64,000 nt of DNA, from the NCBI RefSeq assembly GCF_042683745.1, contig NZ_JBHUJX010000018.1:62001-126000 (forward strand). Reading direction: 5' to 3'. A model generated the notes under the pieces. It saw only the letters and a list, made by a program, of their open reading frames with translations, was not told where the DNA came from and made no database searches. Below are positions 46,824 through 55,701 of the stretch, piece by piece (the stretch's first letter is position 1; each line of letters begins with the position of its first letter). The DNA is from Pseudoneobacillus sp042683745. GTDB lineage: Bacteria > Bacillota > Bacilli > Bacillales > Cytobacillaceae. A program made the translations under genes and the position numbers.

Positions 46824-47990
46824 TTAAAGGGAATGAACAAATCTCTTCATTCTACTGATTGCTTCCTGAAGTTGCTCCATTGAAGAAGCATAGGAACAGC
46901 GAACATATCCTTCCCCACTCATACCAAAGACATTTCCGGGCACAACAGCCACTTTTTCTTGAAGAAGAAGTCGCTCAGCAAACTCTTCCGAAGTAAAACC
47001 TGTTTTCTGAATGGAAGGAAATGCGTAGAAAGCCCCACCTGGTGTATGGCAAGCTAATCCGATTTCGTTTAAAGATTGTACAAAATAATTTCTACGTTGA
47101 CGATAACTTTTCCGCATAGCTTTCACATCGTCATGACCATTCTTTAATGCTTCAAGTGCCGCAAACTGAGCCATAGTCGGTGCACACATCATGGCATATT
47201 GATGAATCTTGAGCATTGCTTGTGCGATATCTTGTGGAGCACAAACAAAGCCAAGGCGCCAACCAGTCATCGCAAAGCCCTTTGAAAAACCTGAAATTAA
47301 TATGGTTCTATCTTTCATCCCTTCTAAAGTGGGAAAACTTGTATATTCATCGTCATAAACAAGTTCAGCATAAATTTCGTCCGATATTACCAATAAATCA
47401 TACTTTTTGGCAACTTTAGCTACTGCCTCCAAATCACTTTTTTCGAGTAATGTTCCCGTAGGATTATTAGGGGAGCAAAGCATAATCGCCTTTGTTCTAG
47501 CTGTGATAGCCTCTTCTAATTGTGTAGGTACGATTTTAAAATCATTTTCTTGAGTAGCTTGTACCAAAATAGGCGTTCCACCTGCTAAGCTTACTAACGG
47601 ACTATAGGAAACAAAGCTTGGTTCAATGATAATTACCTCTTCACCAGGATTTAATATTGCCCGCAATGCAATATCCAATGCTTGGCTTGCTCCTACAGTA
47701 ACTATCATTTCTGTCTCTGGATTATAAGAAACATTAAACCCTTTCTCTAAATAGATTGCAATTTCTTTTCGAAGCTCGATTAAACCAGCATTCGCTGTAT
47801 AGGAAGTGTGGCCTTGTTCAAGCGACAGAATAGCTGCTTCTCTAACAGACCAAGAGGTCACAAAATCAGGTTCACCTACTCCTAATGAAATGACTCCTTC
47901 CATTCCTGCTGCTAAATCAAAAAACCGGCGGATTCCAGATGGTTTCAATTGTTCAACTGTACTTGAAAGATAAGAGTTTATGGTTTTCAT
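46824..47990 (-). CDS. alaT: PLP-dependent aminotransferase, AlaT type
   Basis: A 388-residue class I aminotransferase. SLGVGEPDF binds substrate, TVGASQALDIALRAIL holds cofactor phosphate, PNNPTGTLL and VISDEIYAELVYDD are conserved, and the PLP lysine is Lys237 in SGFSKGFAMTGWRLG. The alaR gene directly upstream shares one base with it, the arrangement of B. subtilis alaR-alaT, where it makes alanine from pyruvate and glutamate. Other readings (PatA-type or aromatic aminotransferase) are possible from sequence alone, but the context favours alaT. Confidence 0.9.
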   Translation of the reverse strand: MKTINSYLSSTVEQLKPSGIRRFFDLAAGMEGVISLGVGEPDFVTSWSVREAAILSLEQGHTSYTANAGLIELRKEIAIYLEKGFNVSYNPETEMIVTVGASQALDIALRAILNPGEEVIIIEPSFVSYSPLVSLAGGTPILVQATQENDFKIVPTQLEEAITARTKAIMLCSPNNPTGTLLEKSDLEAVAKVAKKYDLLVISDEIYAELVYDDEYTSFPTLEGMKDRTILISGFSKGFAMTGWRLGFVCAPQDIAQAMLKIHQYAMMCAPTMAQFAALEALKNGHDDVKAMRKSYRQRRNYFVQSLNEIGLACHTPGGAFYAFPSIQKTGFTSEEFAERLLLQEKVAVVPGNVFGMSGEGYVRCSYASSMEQLQEAISRMKRFVHSL

Positions 47991-48490
47991 TATGGCGCCA
48001 CCACGATTCGTTTGTCTTCATCATTTTGATCAAAAATCGTTCCATCATGTTTATATTTTTTCAAAATGAAATGAGTAGTTGTAGAAATAACGGATTCAAG
48101 AGTTGATAGTTTTTCAGAAACAAAGCGTGCCACCTCATTCATCGAACGACCTTCGATTATGACAGATAAATCATAGGCACCAGACATTAAATAGACCGAC
48201 TGAACTTCATTAAAACGATAGATTCTTTGGGCAACTTCATCAAAACCTACTCCACGCTTTGGTGTCACCTTTACATCTATCATTGCAGTTACCGCTTCTT
48301 GCCCATCTACCTTGGTCCAATCAATAACAGATGAATATCGTACAATAATTTTCTCATTCTTTAACTTCTTTATGATTGCCTCTGTTTCTTCTAATGACAG
48401 ATTAATCATTTTGGCCATATCATTTATTTGAAATGAGCTACTTTTTTCCATAATTTCTAACAGTTCAATCTCTTTATCAGTTAGTTTCAT
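47990..48490 (-). CDS. alaR: Lrp/AsnC family regulator, AlaR type
   Basis: A 166-residue protein. An N-terminal helix-turn-helix (INDMAKMINLSLEETEAIIK) is joined to a ligand-binding RAM/AsnC domain (VTAMIDVKVTPKRG, FNEVQSVYLMSGAYDLSVII, STTTHFILKKY). Lrp-type regulators form octamers that sense amino acids. In B. subtilis AlaR activates alaT. GGGG precedes the ATG, and the stop overlaps the alaT start by one base. The last 15 residues (TIFDQNDEDKRIVVAP) form the tail found in AlaR-like proteins. It is divergent from yugF. Confidence 0.92.
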   Translation of the reverse strand: MKLTDKEIELLEIMEKSSSFQINDMAKMINLSLEETEAIIKKLKNEKIIVRYSSVIDWTKVDGQEAVTAMIDVKVTPKRGVGFDEVAQRIYRFNEVQSVYLMSGAYDLSVIIEGRSMNEVARFVSEKLSTLESVISTTTHFILKKYKHDGTIFDQNDEDKRIVVAP

Positions 48491-48675
48491 CGTAATCCCC
48501 TTTTCATATCACCTAAAATAAATATCATTATATTACGAAAGTTTTAAGTAGTGAAGAATTTCTTTCTAGTAAAATAGACATCTTTTTTGTATTTTTAGAA
48601 AACAATGCGTGAAGTTGTAATAAATAGGGAAAAATATTCTAAAAGCGAGCAATATTTTTTACGAGGAGGAAAGAA

Positions 48676-49500
48676 ATGAATAAGCTAGAAGTTAGCCATC
48701 TTGAATTGGATCATATTTCTGTTTACTACGAGCATTATCGACACCCTAATGCGGATAAAACGGTCGTACTTCTTCATGGATTTCTCTCTTCCACCTTTAG
48801 CTTTAGAAGATTAATACCTTTATTATGTGAAAATTTTCATGTCATATCAATCGACCTCCCCCCTTTTGGAAAAAGTGGGAAATCGCGTCTTTACTCCTAT
48901 TCCTATCAAAATCTTGCAATGACGGTAATACGTTTACTTGAAAAACTTGATAAAGATAAAGTGATATTAATTGGTCATTCGATGGGTGGACAAATTGCCT
49001 TAAATGTTAGTTATCAAAAGCCCGAATTAGTTGAACAAATCATTTTATTATGCAGTTCCGGTTACTTAAATCGTTCGAAACTTTCATTAACTATTGTTAG
49101 TTATGTTCCTTTTTTTTATTTGTTTGTGAAGTTTTGGTTAGCGAGGTCTGGGGTTATGAAGAACCTACTAAATGTGGTTCATGATCATGGCTTAATTGAT
49201 GATGCTATGGTAAGTGGATATTTACACCCGTTTATCCAAGATAATGGAATCTTTAAAGCATTAACGAAAATGATTCGTGACCGGGAGGGAGACTTATCAA
49301 CAGAAGTTCTTAGACAAATTGAGACTCCTTGTTTACTCATTTGGGGCGAACATGATAAAGTCGTACCCGTTCAAAAAGGAACTCGACTAAACAAAGACCT
49401 AAAACATTCAAATATGATCATACTTCCTAACACTGGCCACCTAGTCCCAGAAGAACGTCCAGAAGAAATCTACCACCACATCAAACAATTCACCCTTTAA
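48676..49500 (+). CDS. yugF: YugF-type alpha/beta hydrolase
   Basis: A 274-residue protein with an alpha/beta hydrolase fold: oxyanion-hole motif VLLHGFLSS, nucleophile Ser102 in LIGHSMGGQIA, acid Asp227 in WGEHDKVVP and His255 in NTGHLVPEERP. It could be an esterase, lipase or C-C hydrolase; the substrate is unknown. A hydrophobic stretch (VSYVPFFYLFVKFW, about 141-154) in the cap region may associate with the membrane. GAGGAGG precedes the ATG. Its place between yugE and alaR matches B. subtilis. Confidence 0.9.
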   Translation: MNKLEVSHLELDHISVYYEHYRHPNADKTVVLLHGFLSSTFSFRRLIPLLCENFHVISIDLPPFGKSGKSRLYSYSYQNLAMTVIRLLEKLDKDKVILIGHSMGGQIALNVSYQKPELVEQIILLCSSGYLNRSKLSLTIVSYVPFFYLFVKFWLARSGVMKNLLNVVHDHGLIDDAMVSGYLHPFIQDNGIFKALTKMIRDREGDLSTEVLRQIETPCLLIWGEHDKVVPVQKGTRLNKDLKHSNMIILPNTGHLVPEERPEEIYHHIKQFTL

Positions 49501-49505
49501 CGCAC

Positions 49506-49538
49506 TAACGCACTGGGGGACAGACCCCCAGTGCGTTA
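49506..49538. terminator. G5/C5 palindrome, copy between yugF and yugE (1)
   Basis: TAACGCACTGGGGG and CCCCCAGTGCGTTA form a perfect 14-bp stem around ACAGA, six bases after the yugF stop codon. Confidence 0.85.
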
Positions 49539-49545
49539 ATACTGT

Positions 49546-49576
49546 AAAGCGCCGGGGGGCTGTCCCCCGGCGCTTT
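49546..49576. terminator. G5/C5 palindrome, copy between yugF and yugE (2)
   Basis: AAAGCGCCGGGGG and CCCCCGGCGCTTT form a perfect 13-bp stem around GCTGT. It lies eight bases from the first palindrome and seven from the yugE stop, on the yugE side. Confidence 0.85.
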
Positions 49577-49582
49577 GCTGTA

Positions 49583-49843
49583 TTAAAGTGTGCAGCTTTG
49601 TTGATTTTTTATATTTAATAGTTCGGTGGCGATTGTTTGGCAGTTTTCGATTGGGATGATTTGTTCGAATGAAAATTCGTAGATATTTTGAATTTTCCTT
49701 GCCAGCTTTTGTGGGTCATCTGATGTATGCACCACCTGAACAACATCAGCGATTTCCGTTTCATAGTTTCCAAACCCTAGATTAAATGGATCCCATTCAT
49801 TCAGAGCGATAACAAGTCTAATGTGCATTTCTTGAACTTCCAT
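49583..49843 (-). CDS. yugE: YugE-type DUF1871 protein
   Basis: An 86-residue helical protein. VIALNEWDPFNLGFGNYETE is the DUF1871 hallmark, followed by a helix-rich half (PQKLARKIQNIYEFSFEQ, CQTIATELLNIK). Function is unknown; the fold resembles small immunity-like helical proteins, but no toxin is adjacent. AAGGTG lies seven bases before the ATG. Convergent with yugF across two palindromes. Confidence 0.87.
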   Translation of the reverse strand: MEVQEMHIRLVIALNEWDPFNLGFGNYETEIADVVQVVHTSDDPQKLARKIQNIYEFSFEQIIPIENCQTIATELLNIKNQQSCTL

Positions 49844-49898
49844 ATATTATCACCTTTTCATATACACCTTTACTTTACTTTACTTTACTACCTTAGAA

Positions 49899-51311
49899 CT
49901 ATTTCTCCAACCATTCAGTATGGAATGTCCCCTCTTTATCAACACGTTGGTATGTGTGGGCACCGAAATAATCTCTTTGTGCTTGTAGCAAGTTTGCAGG
50001 CAATACTGCCGATCTATAGCTATCATAATAAGTTAAGGCGGTTGCCAAGCCTGGTGTCGGGATTCCTAACCTAACAGCTGTTGCCACAACTTCGCGAGCA
50101 TCATCCTGATATTTCTCCATAATCCCTTTAAAATAAGGATCTAACAATAAATTTTTAATTTGTGGGTCACGATCGTATGCATCTTTAATGTTTTGAAGGA
50201 ATGCAGCACGAATGATACAGCCGCCTCTAAAAATCATCGCAATTTCGCCCGGCTTTAAATCCCAGCCAAATTCCTCTGAAGCTAAACGGAACTGTGCAAA
50301 GCCTTGGGCATAGGAACAAATTTTACTTACATATAATGCACGACGAATTTTTTCAATAAATTCTGTCTTATCTCCAATAGACAACTGCATTTTAGGTCCG
50401 TTTAAAATCGTACTTGCCACCACACGTTCCTCCTTCATCGCTGACAGGAAACGTGAAAAGACCGATTCAGTAATAATCGGTAATGGTACACCTAAGTCTA
50501 AAGCACTCTTGCTTGTCCACTTTCCAGTACCCTTTTGGCCTGCGGTATCCATAATCACATCGACTAGTGGTTTACCGGTCTCTTCATCAACTTTTGTAAA
50601 AATATCAGCTGTAATTTCTATTAAATAACTATCCAACTCGCCTTTATTCCACTCTGAAAAAATGTCATGCAGTTCCTCGGCAGTCAGCCCAAGAACAGAT
50701 TTCATTAAGTGGTACGCTTCGCAAATTAATTGCATATCACCATACTCAATCCCATTGTGGACCATTTTCACATAATGCCCCGCTCCATCTGGACCTATAT
50801 AAGTACAGCATGGCTCACCATTTACCTTGGCTGAAATCGCCGTTAACATCGGTGCCACTGCATCATATGCCTCTTTCTGACCACTTGGCATAATCGCAGG
50901 ACCTGTTAAGGCTCCTTCTTCGCCACCAGAAACGCCTGCTCCAATAAAATGAATCCCTTTCTCAGATAAATAATGGTTACGACGAACTGTATCCTCGTAA
51001 TAGCTATTGCCACCATCAATTAAAATATCACCTTTATCTAAATAAGGAAGCAATGAATCAATCGCTTTATCTGTAATTTCTCCCGCATTTACCATTAATA
51101 ATATTTTTCGCGGAAGCTCTAATGTACTGATAAATTCTTCTACCTTCCAAGATCCTTGAATATTTTTTCTTTCATGTTCAAGAAGAACAGCCTCAACCTT
51201 ATCTTGCGATATATCATAAACAGCAACTGAGAATCCTTTGCTCTCAAAATTTAGTGCCAAACTTTTACCCATTACACCGATTCCGACAACACCAATTTGT
51301 TGCTTCGTCAC
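49899..51311 (-). CDS. gndA: NADP-dependent 6-phosphogluconate dehydrogenase (decarboxylating)
   Basis: A 470-residue cytosolic enzyme of the pentose phosphate pathway. A GTG at 51311 is preferred to the ATG at 51320, since MTKQQIGVVGIGVMGKSLAL aligns with the YqjI start and AAAGG lies nine bases before it. The NADP motif GIGVMG, LLMVNAGEITDKAID, substrate loop GAGVSGGEEGALTGPAIMPSG, catalytic VKMVHNGIEYGDMQLI and GQKGTGKWTS are all present. In B. subtilis this is GndA (YqjI). It stands alone here, next to the sugar-import genes, and uses the carbon that Pgi and PgmB feed in. Confidence 0.96.
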   Translation of the reverse strand: MTKQQIGVVGIGVMGKSLALNFESKGFSVAVYDISQDKVEAVLLEHERKNIQGSWKVEEFISTLELPRKILLMVNAGEITDKAIDSLLPYLDKGDILIDGGNSYYEDTVRRNHYLSEKGIHFIGAGVSGGEEGALTGPAIMPSGQKEAYDAVAPMLTAISAKVNGEPCCTYIGPDGAGHYVKMVHNGIEYGDMQLICEAYHLMKSVLGLTAEELHDIFSEWNKGELDSYLIEITADIFTKVDEETGKPLVDVIMDTAGQKGTGKWTSKSALDLGVPLPIITESVFSRFLSAMKEERVVASTILNGPKMQLSIGDKTEFIEKIRRALYVSKICSYAQGFAQFRLASEEFGWDLKPGEIAMIFRGGCIIRAAFLQNIKDAYDRDPQIKNLLLDPYFKGIMEKYQDDAREVVATAVRLGIPTPGLATALTYYDSYRSAVLPANLLQAQRDYFGAHTYQRVDKEGTFHTEWLEK

Positions 51312-51411
51312 TTCGATCATCCTTTCTATATAACAAAAATACTCTCCCTATTATAATGATATTTGACTAGAAAGACCAAATTTCTCTGACTAAAATGTAC
51401 AAGAATCTCCC

Positions 51412-52170
51412 TCATTCATTCGCTTCTTCACCTAACGGATAGGTATCCCTAAATTGCTTCGGCGTTATTCCTGTATATTTTTTAAAAAGAGCTGAATAAT
51501 AACTTTGGTTACAGAATCCAAATAATAGGGAAATATCGCTCAAGCTAGATGTGGAATGTAATAAGAAGTATTTCGACTCCTCCACTCTCTTTCTTGTAAT
51601 AAATTCAGAAATAGATACACCGACTGATTTTTTAAAAACTTTTGAAAGATAGCTAGGATGAACTCCCACATGTTCAGATATTTTTGCGAGAATTAATTCA
51701 TTCAAAATTTCCTGATGAATAAAAAGGATTGCTTTATTAACGACAGAATTATACGATAGCTTACTTTCATTCTTTAACCGGTCAATAAAAGTTTCAACCA
51801 TTTCATATTCTAATAAAAATAGTTCCTTCATATCACTTAGTTTCTCAATTTGTTGAATATAAATATCACTCAAATTAAATGCATCCTCTGGGAGCACTCC
51901 TCCCCTTATGACAGCTCTTGTAAATAAAGTACAAGAACAGATCATTGAATTTTTATAAGAACGTACAGGATCCTCTGCTAATTTCGCCCGATCTAACTGG
52001 TTAATTTTATTGAGGACTTCCCTTGCCCCTTTTTCATCACATTTCATAATTGAGGACATTAATTGTTGTTCAAGATTAAACGAAGGGTGAAAGAAGAGAT
52101 CCTGTTGATTTTGGATGCGAGTTTCATAAAATTTTTTGATAATGGATGACTTAATCGATGTCTTGCTCAT
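51412..52170 (-). CDS. AraC-family regulator, probable regulator of the disaccharide operon
   Basis: About 252 residues. The C-terminal hundred form the two AraC helix-turn-helices (LILAKISEHVGVHPSYLSKV and ISLLFGFCNQSYYSALFKKY, ending TGITPKQFRD). The N-terminal 150 residues are helical and lack a cupin, receiver or cache domain that I recognise, so the effector is unknown. The ATG at 52170 is preferred to a GTG nine bases upstream. It is divergent from the ABC importer operon, with an 8-5-8 inverted repeat in the gap, and is the obvious candidate regulator for it. Confidence 0.85.
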   Translation of the reverse strand: MSKTSIKSSIIKKFYETRIQNQQDLFFHPSFNLEQQLMSSIMKCDEKGAREVLNKINQLDRAKLAEDPVRSYKNSMICSCTLFTRAVIRGGVLPEDAFNLSDIYIQQIEKLSDMKELFLLEYEMVETFIDRLKNESKLSYNSVVNKAILFIHQEILNELILAKISEHVGVHPSYLSKVFKKSVGVSISEFITRKRVEESKYFLLHSTSSLSDISLLFGFCNQSYYSALFKKYTGITPKQFRDTYPLGEEANE

Positions 52171-52234
52171 TTTCCACACTCATTTATGATTAAAATTTTA
52201 ATATAAAGGTAAATTATTTAATATCATTGTAAAT

Positions 52235-52255
52235 ATTGAATTTATACAATTCAAT
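52235..52255. promoter_or_regulatory. inverted repeat before the sugar-importer operon
   Basis: ATTGAATT-TATAC-AATTCAAT is a perfect 8-5-8 inverted repeat about 28 bases before the binding-protein start. It could be an operator for the divergent AraC gene or a repressor; the region is A+T-rich, so chance is not excluded. Confidence 0.4.
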
Positions 52256-52282
52256 TATAAAGGCCTAAGGGGGTTATAAAAG

Positions 52283-53545
52283 ATGAAGAAGAAAAAGTTT
52301 TTCACGAAAATGTTAGCGTTTTCATTTGCAGCAAGTATCGCATTAACCGGTTGCAGCAAGGACAATGCGGATACCGAAAAGAAGGATAATAACGATGCAG
52401 GTGACACAAAAGAAGAAGTGGTATTAAAATTTGCTGCCCAAAATGACAATACACCTGCAACAGATAAGCTGATTCAAGCGTTTAACGAGAAATCGGATAA
52501 ATATGATATTGAATGGGTCGAAATGACAAATGATTCAGCCCAAATGCATGATCAATTATTAAATTCTCTTTCTAGTGGTTCATCCGAATATGATGTCGTT
52601 TCACTTGACGTCGTTTGGGCTGGGGAGTTTGCTGGTGCAGGCTATCTTGAACCGATTGATGTTCGTATGAACGAATCAGATTACAAGAAAGACGACTTCA
52701 ACTCTGGGTCCATGGCATCTGGTAACTACAAAGGAAAACAATACACACTTCCTTTCTTCCCAGACTTAGGATTACTTTACTATCGTTCCGATCTTGTTAG
52801 CCAAGAAGATGCAGCTAAATTAGATGGTGGAGATTATACGTATGACGATTTATATACAATGGCTGAGAAATATACTGGCCAAGGCGGAACAAAATTTGGA
52901 TTTGCGTATCAATCAAAGCAATACGAAGGATTAACGGTTAACGTAACGGAATACTCAAAATCTTACGCAGATGTATCTACTGGATTACAAACAATGTACA
53001 AATTTACTAAAGCACCTTTCTCTCCTAAAGATATCTTAAACTTTATGGAAGGGGAAACTCATACAAACTTTGAACAAGGAAATGCCGTATTTGCTCGTAA
53101 CTGGCCATATCAATTTGGTCGAATCAAAGGCCAAGAAGAAGGCGTAAAAATTAAAGAAGATCAAGTCGGAATTGCTCCACTTCCAAACGGTGGTTCAGTA
53201 GGTGGATGGTTGCTTGGATTGAACAAGAACTCTGAACATATCGACGGCGCTTGGGAATTTATTAAGTTCGCTGCTGGCCCTGAAGGTCAAAAAATCATGT
53301 CCACACAAGGTGGTTACTTACCAGGATATAATGCTTTATTAGACGATGAAGAGGTAAAAGGTTCAAACGCATTGCTTTCATTCCCTGGATTCCAAAAAGC
53401 ATTGACAACTACAATTGCTCGCCCAGTATCACCTGAATATTCTAAAGTGTCTGATACAATCCAAGTTCAAGCACATAAGTATTTAAGTTCAGGAACAGGA
53501 CTGGAAGAAGCAGTAAAAGCGATTGAAGATGCAGTAAAACAGTAG
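52283..53545 (+). CDS. sugar ABC transporter substrate-binding lipoprotein
   Basis: A 420-residue protein with a type II signal peptide ending in ALTGC (Cys24), then an acidic linker, then a class I binding protein of the maltose/trehalose type: VVLKFAAQNDNTPATDKLIQ, EYDVVSLDVVWAGEFAGAGY, GKQYTLPFFPDLGLLYYRSD, GGWLLGLNKNSEHIDGAWEF. It would capture an oligosaccharide and pass it to the two permeases that follow. Two permeases and a GH65 phosphorylase are co-oriented. A terminator-like hairpin after this gene should keep it the most abundant product. GGGGG precedes the ATG. Confidence 0.92.
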   Translation: MKKKKFFTKMLAFSFAASIALTGCSKDNADTEKKDNNDAGDTKEEVVLKFAAQNDNTPATDKLIQAFNEKSDKYDIEWVEMTNDSAQMHDQLLNSLSSGSSEYDVVSLDVVWAGEFAGAGYLEPIDVRMNESDYKKDDFNSGSMASGNYKGKQYTLPFFPDLGLLYYRSDLVSQEDAAKLDGGDYTYDDLYTMAEKYTGQGGTKFGFAYQSKQYEGLTVNVTEYSKSYADVSTGLQTMYKFTKAPFSPKDILNFMEGETHTNFEQGNAVFARNWPYQFGRIKGQEEGVKIKEDQVGIAPLPNGGSVGGWLLGLNKNSEHIDGAWEFIKFAAGPEGQKIMSTQGGYLPGYNALLDDEEVKGSNALLSFPGFQKALTTTIARPVSPEYSKVSDTIQVQAHKYLSSGTGLEEAVKAIEDAVKQ

Positions 53546-53553
53546 GCTGAATG

Positions 53554-53583
53554 AGGCTCTAATATTTATTAGAGCCTTTTTTT
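53554..53583 (+). terminator. intra-operon terminator after the binding-protein gene
   Basis: AGGCTCTAAT and ATTAGAGCCT form a perfect 10-bp stem with loop ATTT, followed by seven T residues. It lies between the binding-protein and permease genes, so partial readthrough probably sets their ratio. Confidence 0.88.
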
Positions 53584-53609
53584 ATAAAAATTTAGTTATG
53601 AAAGGGTGA

Positions 53610-54833
53610 ATGAATTTGCTCAGGAAAATGGGTTTTAAAGAATGGCTTTTTATTCTTCCTACAGTTCTTTTAATTGGAATCTTTTCTTTATGGCCTGTCG
53701 TGCAATCCTTTACATATACTTTTTTCGATTATCGATTAAATGACCAGCAAAAAGCTGGCCTTTATTTGCAAGAAAGATTTAATGTCAACCTTTTTAAAGA
53801 GACTCAATTATATGTAAAAATGTTTTTAGAAGAAGAGTTAGAAAATGTGAAAGATACCGCTGACCAAATTGAAATAAACGATGTGACTAAACGTTTAGAT
53901 GCGGTCGGTGACAAATATAAAAACGAAGCGAAAGTCATTAAAATTAGCACAAAACAACGAGAAGAAATTGAAGGTTTACATCAAGATGCCGCCAAGCTTG
54001 TTGCAGACTTAAACGCAAAATACACCCTCGCACATAAAGAAGATTTACCTGCTCTTGTGGATGATATTGAAAATAGCATTATTCCATCAAACTTTATCGG
54101 CTTCAAAGGGTATAGTAAAGTTTTTAAAGATGACCGTGTCGGAATTGCCTTATGGAATACAACGCTTTTTACAGTAGTATCTGTATTCATCGAGCTCGTC
54201 CTTGGATTAGGTTTAGCTCTTATTTTAAATAAATCGATTGCTGGCCAAGGATTAATCCGAACAACCTCGCTCATTCCTTGGGCCATTCCTACAGCTGTTG
54301 CTGCCTTAATGTGGAGTTATTTATACAATGGGAGCAGTGGAATTGTTGCTTATTTCTTTGAACAAATAGGATTGATTGAACAATCCCAAGATTTATTACT
54401 AAGCGGTTCTGGTGCCATGGTGTCAACCATACTAGCGGACGTGTGGAAAACAACTCCATATATGGCTCTATTATTGCTAGCAGGCTTACAGAATATTCCG
54501 AACTCCCTTTATGAAGCAGCCAATATTGACGGAGCGAACAAAGTACAATCTTTCTTTAAAGTGACGTTGCCATTATTAAAACCATCCATACTTGTTGCTT
54601 TACTTTTCCGGACTTTGGATGCATTTCGTGTGTTCGATTTAATCTTTGTTCTCACTGGTGGAGGGCCAGGTGGAAAGACCGAAACGATGTCAATTTACGC
54701 ATATAAAGTCATGTTTGCCCAAACGAATTTTGGCTATGGCTCGATTATTGTCATGCTGATGTTTGTTTGTGTGGCATTTATAGCGATTTTATTCGTTAAA
54801 TTTTTAGGTGCCAACTTAATGGAGAAAAGTTAA
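53610..54833 (+). CDS. MalF-type ABC sugar permease with a large coiled-coil insert
   Basis: A 407-residue permease, over 100 residues longer than usual. Helix 1 (about 13-33) is followed by an about 115-residue charged insert (45-160) rich in Glu, Lys and Leu (FLEEELENVKDTADQIEI, REEIEGLHQDAAKLVADL), predicted to form a coiled coil outside the membrane. The normal fold then resumes at FIGFKGYSKVFKD, with five more helices and the EAA loop EAANIDGANKVQSFFKVTLP that contacts the ATPase. E. coli MalF has a P2 domain in a comparable place. No ATPase gene is in the operon, so a shared MsmX-type ATPase is likely. Confidence 0.9.
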   Translation: MNLLRKMGFKEWLFILPTVLLIGIFSLWPVVQSFTYTFFDYRLNDQQKAGLYLQERFNVNLFKETQLYVKMFLEEELENVKDTADQIEINDVTKRLDAVGDKYKNEAKVIKISTKQREEIEGLHQDAAKLVADLNAKYTLAHKEDLPALVDDIENSIIPSNFIGFKGYSKVFKDDRVGIALWNTTLFTVVSVFIELVLGLGLALILNKSIAGQGLIRTTSLIPWAIPTAVAALMWSYLYNGSSGIVAYFFEQIGLIEQSQDLLLSGSGAMVSTILADVWKTTPYMALLLLAGLQNIPNSLYEAANIDGANKVQSFFKVTLPLLKPSILVALLFRTLDAFRVFDLIFVLTGGGPGGKTETMSIYAYKVMFAQTNFGYGSIIVMLMFVCVAFIAILFVKFLGANLMEKS

Positions 54834-54847
54834 AGGAGGGATGAATC

Positions 54848-55681
54848 ATGCAATCTTCTAAACGAAAATTATGGATCTTCTTCGGAATATTTGTTGTATT
54901 GTATTTATTTGCCATGGTTTTCCCGTTTTTCTGGATTATCATCACCTCCTTTAAAACATCCGGTGAAATCTTTGGTGAAGGGGCTTTTCGAATCATCCCT
55001 GAAAATCCAACATTAGGAAATTATATTACCGTTCTTTTTGAAAAAGGGATCTTGAAAGCCATTTTAAATAGCCTAGTTGTCGCCACAACGACAACCCTTT
55101 ACGTGGTAGTTGTCGCTACTTTTGCAGCGTATGCAATTTCTCGTTTTCATTTTCGAGGAAAAAATATTTTACTTGGAGTCATTTTAGCCGTATCAATGTT
55201 CCCGCAGATGATCGTAACAGGACCAATTTATAATTTATTTTTAAAATTAGATTGGTTAAATAGTTATGCGATTGTTCTGCCTTATTCAACGATTACTTTG
55301 CCAATGGCAGTCTGGATTCTCGTTACTCATTTTAACCAAATCCCTGTTGCCTTAGAAGAATCGGCTAAAATTGATGGGGCTACCCCTTTTCAAACCTTGC
55401 ATAAAATTATGTTTCCGTTAGCAGCACCAGGCGTATTTACGGTAGCGATTATTACGTTTATATCTGCCTGGAACGAGTTTCTTTTAACCGTAACGCTCAA
55501 TTCGGAAGAAAAATATCATACCGTACCAGTAGCGATTTCATTTTTAAGAACTCAGTTTGAAATATTATGGGGTGAGGTTGCAGCTGCCACTGCTATTGTA
55601 ACGATCCCAACATTAATTATCGTGCTATTATTCCAGAAACAAATTGTATCTGGCCTAACCTCTGGTGGGGTAAAAGAATAG
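54848..55681 (+). CDS. MalG-type ABC sugar permease
   Basis: A 277-residue permease of standard size with six helices and the EAA loop EESAKIDGATPFQTLHKIMF. The N-terminal helix and FFWIIITSFKTSGEIF match MalG-type CUT1 permeases. It forms the heterodimeric channel with the preceding permease and is 14 bases from it with GGAGGG as RBS. The GH65 phosphorylase follows 20 bases later, so import and cleavage of the sugar are one transcription unit. Confidence 0.93.
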   Translation: MQSSKRKLWIFFGIFVVLYLFAMVFPFFWIIITSFKTSGEIFGEGAFRIIPENPTLGNYITVLFEKGILKAILNSLVVATTTTLYVVVVATFAAYAISRFHFRGKNILLGVILAVSMFPQMIVTGPIYNLFLKLDWLNSYAIVLPYSTITLPMAVWILVTHFNQIPVALEESAKIDGATPFQTLHKIMFPLAAPGVFTVAIITFISAWNEFLLTVTLNSEEKYHTVPVAISFLRTQFEILWGEVAAATAIVTIPTLIIVLLFQKQIVSGLTSGGVKE

Positions 55682-55701
55682 ATTAAGAGGGGTTTTTTAA
55701 A

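Noticed and set aside
52189..52202. ATTAAAATTTTAAT perfect palindrome between the AraC and binding-protein genes
   Set aside because: Pure A/T in an A+T-rich gap, so chance is likely; the 8-5-8 repeat at 52235 is the better operator candidate.
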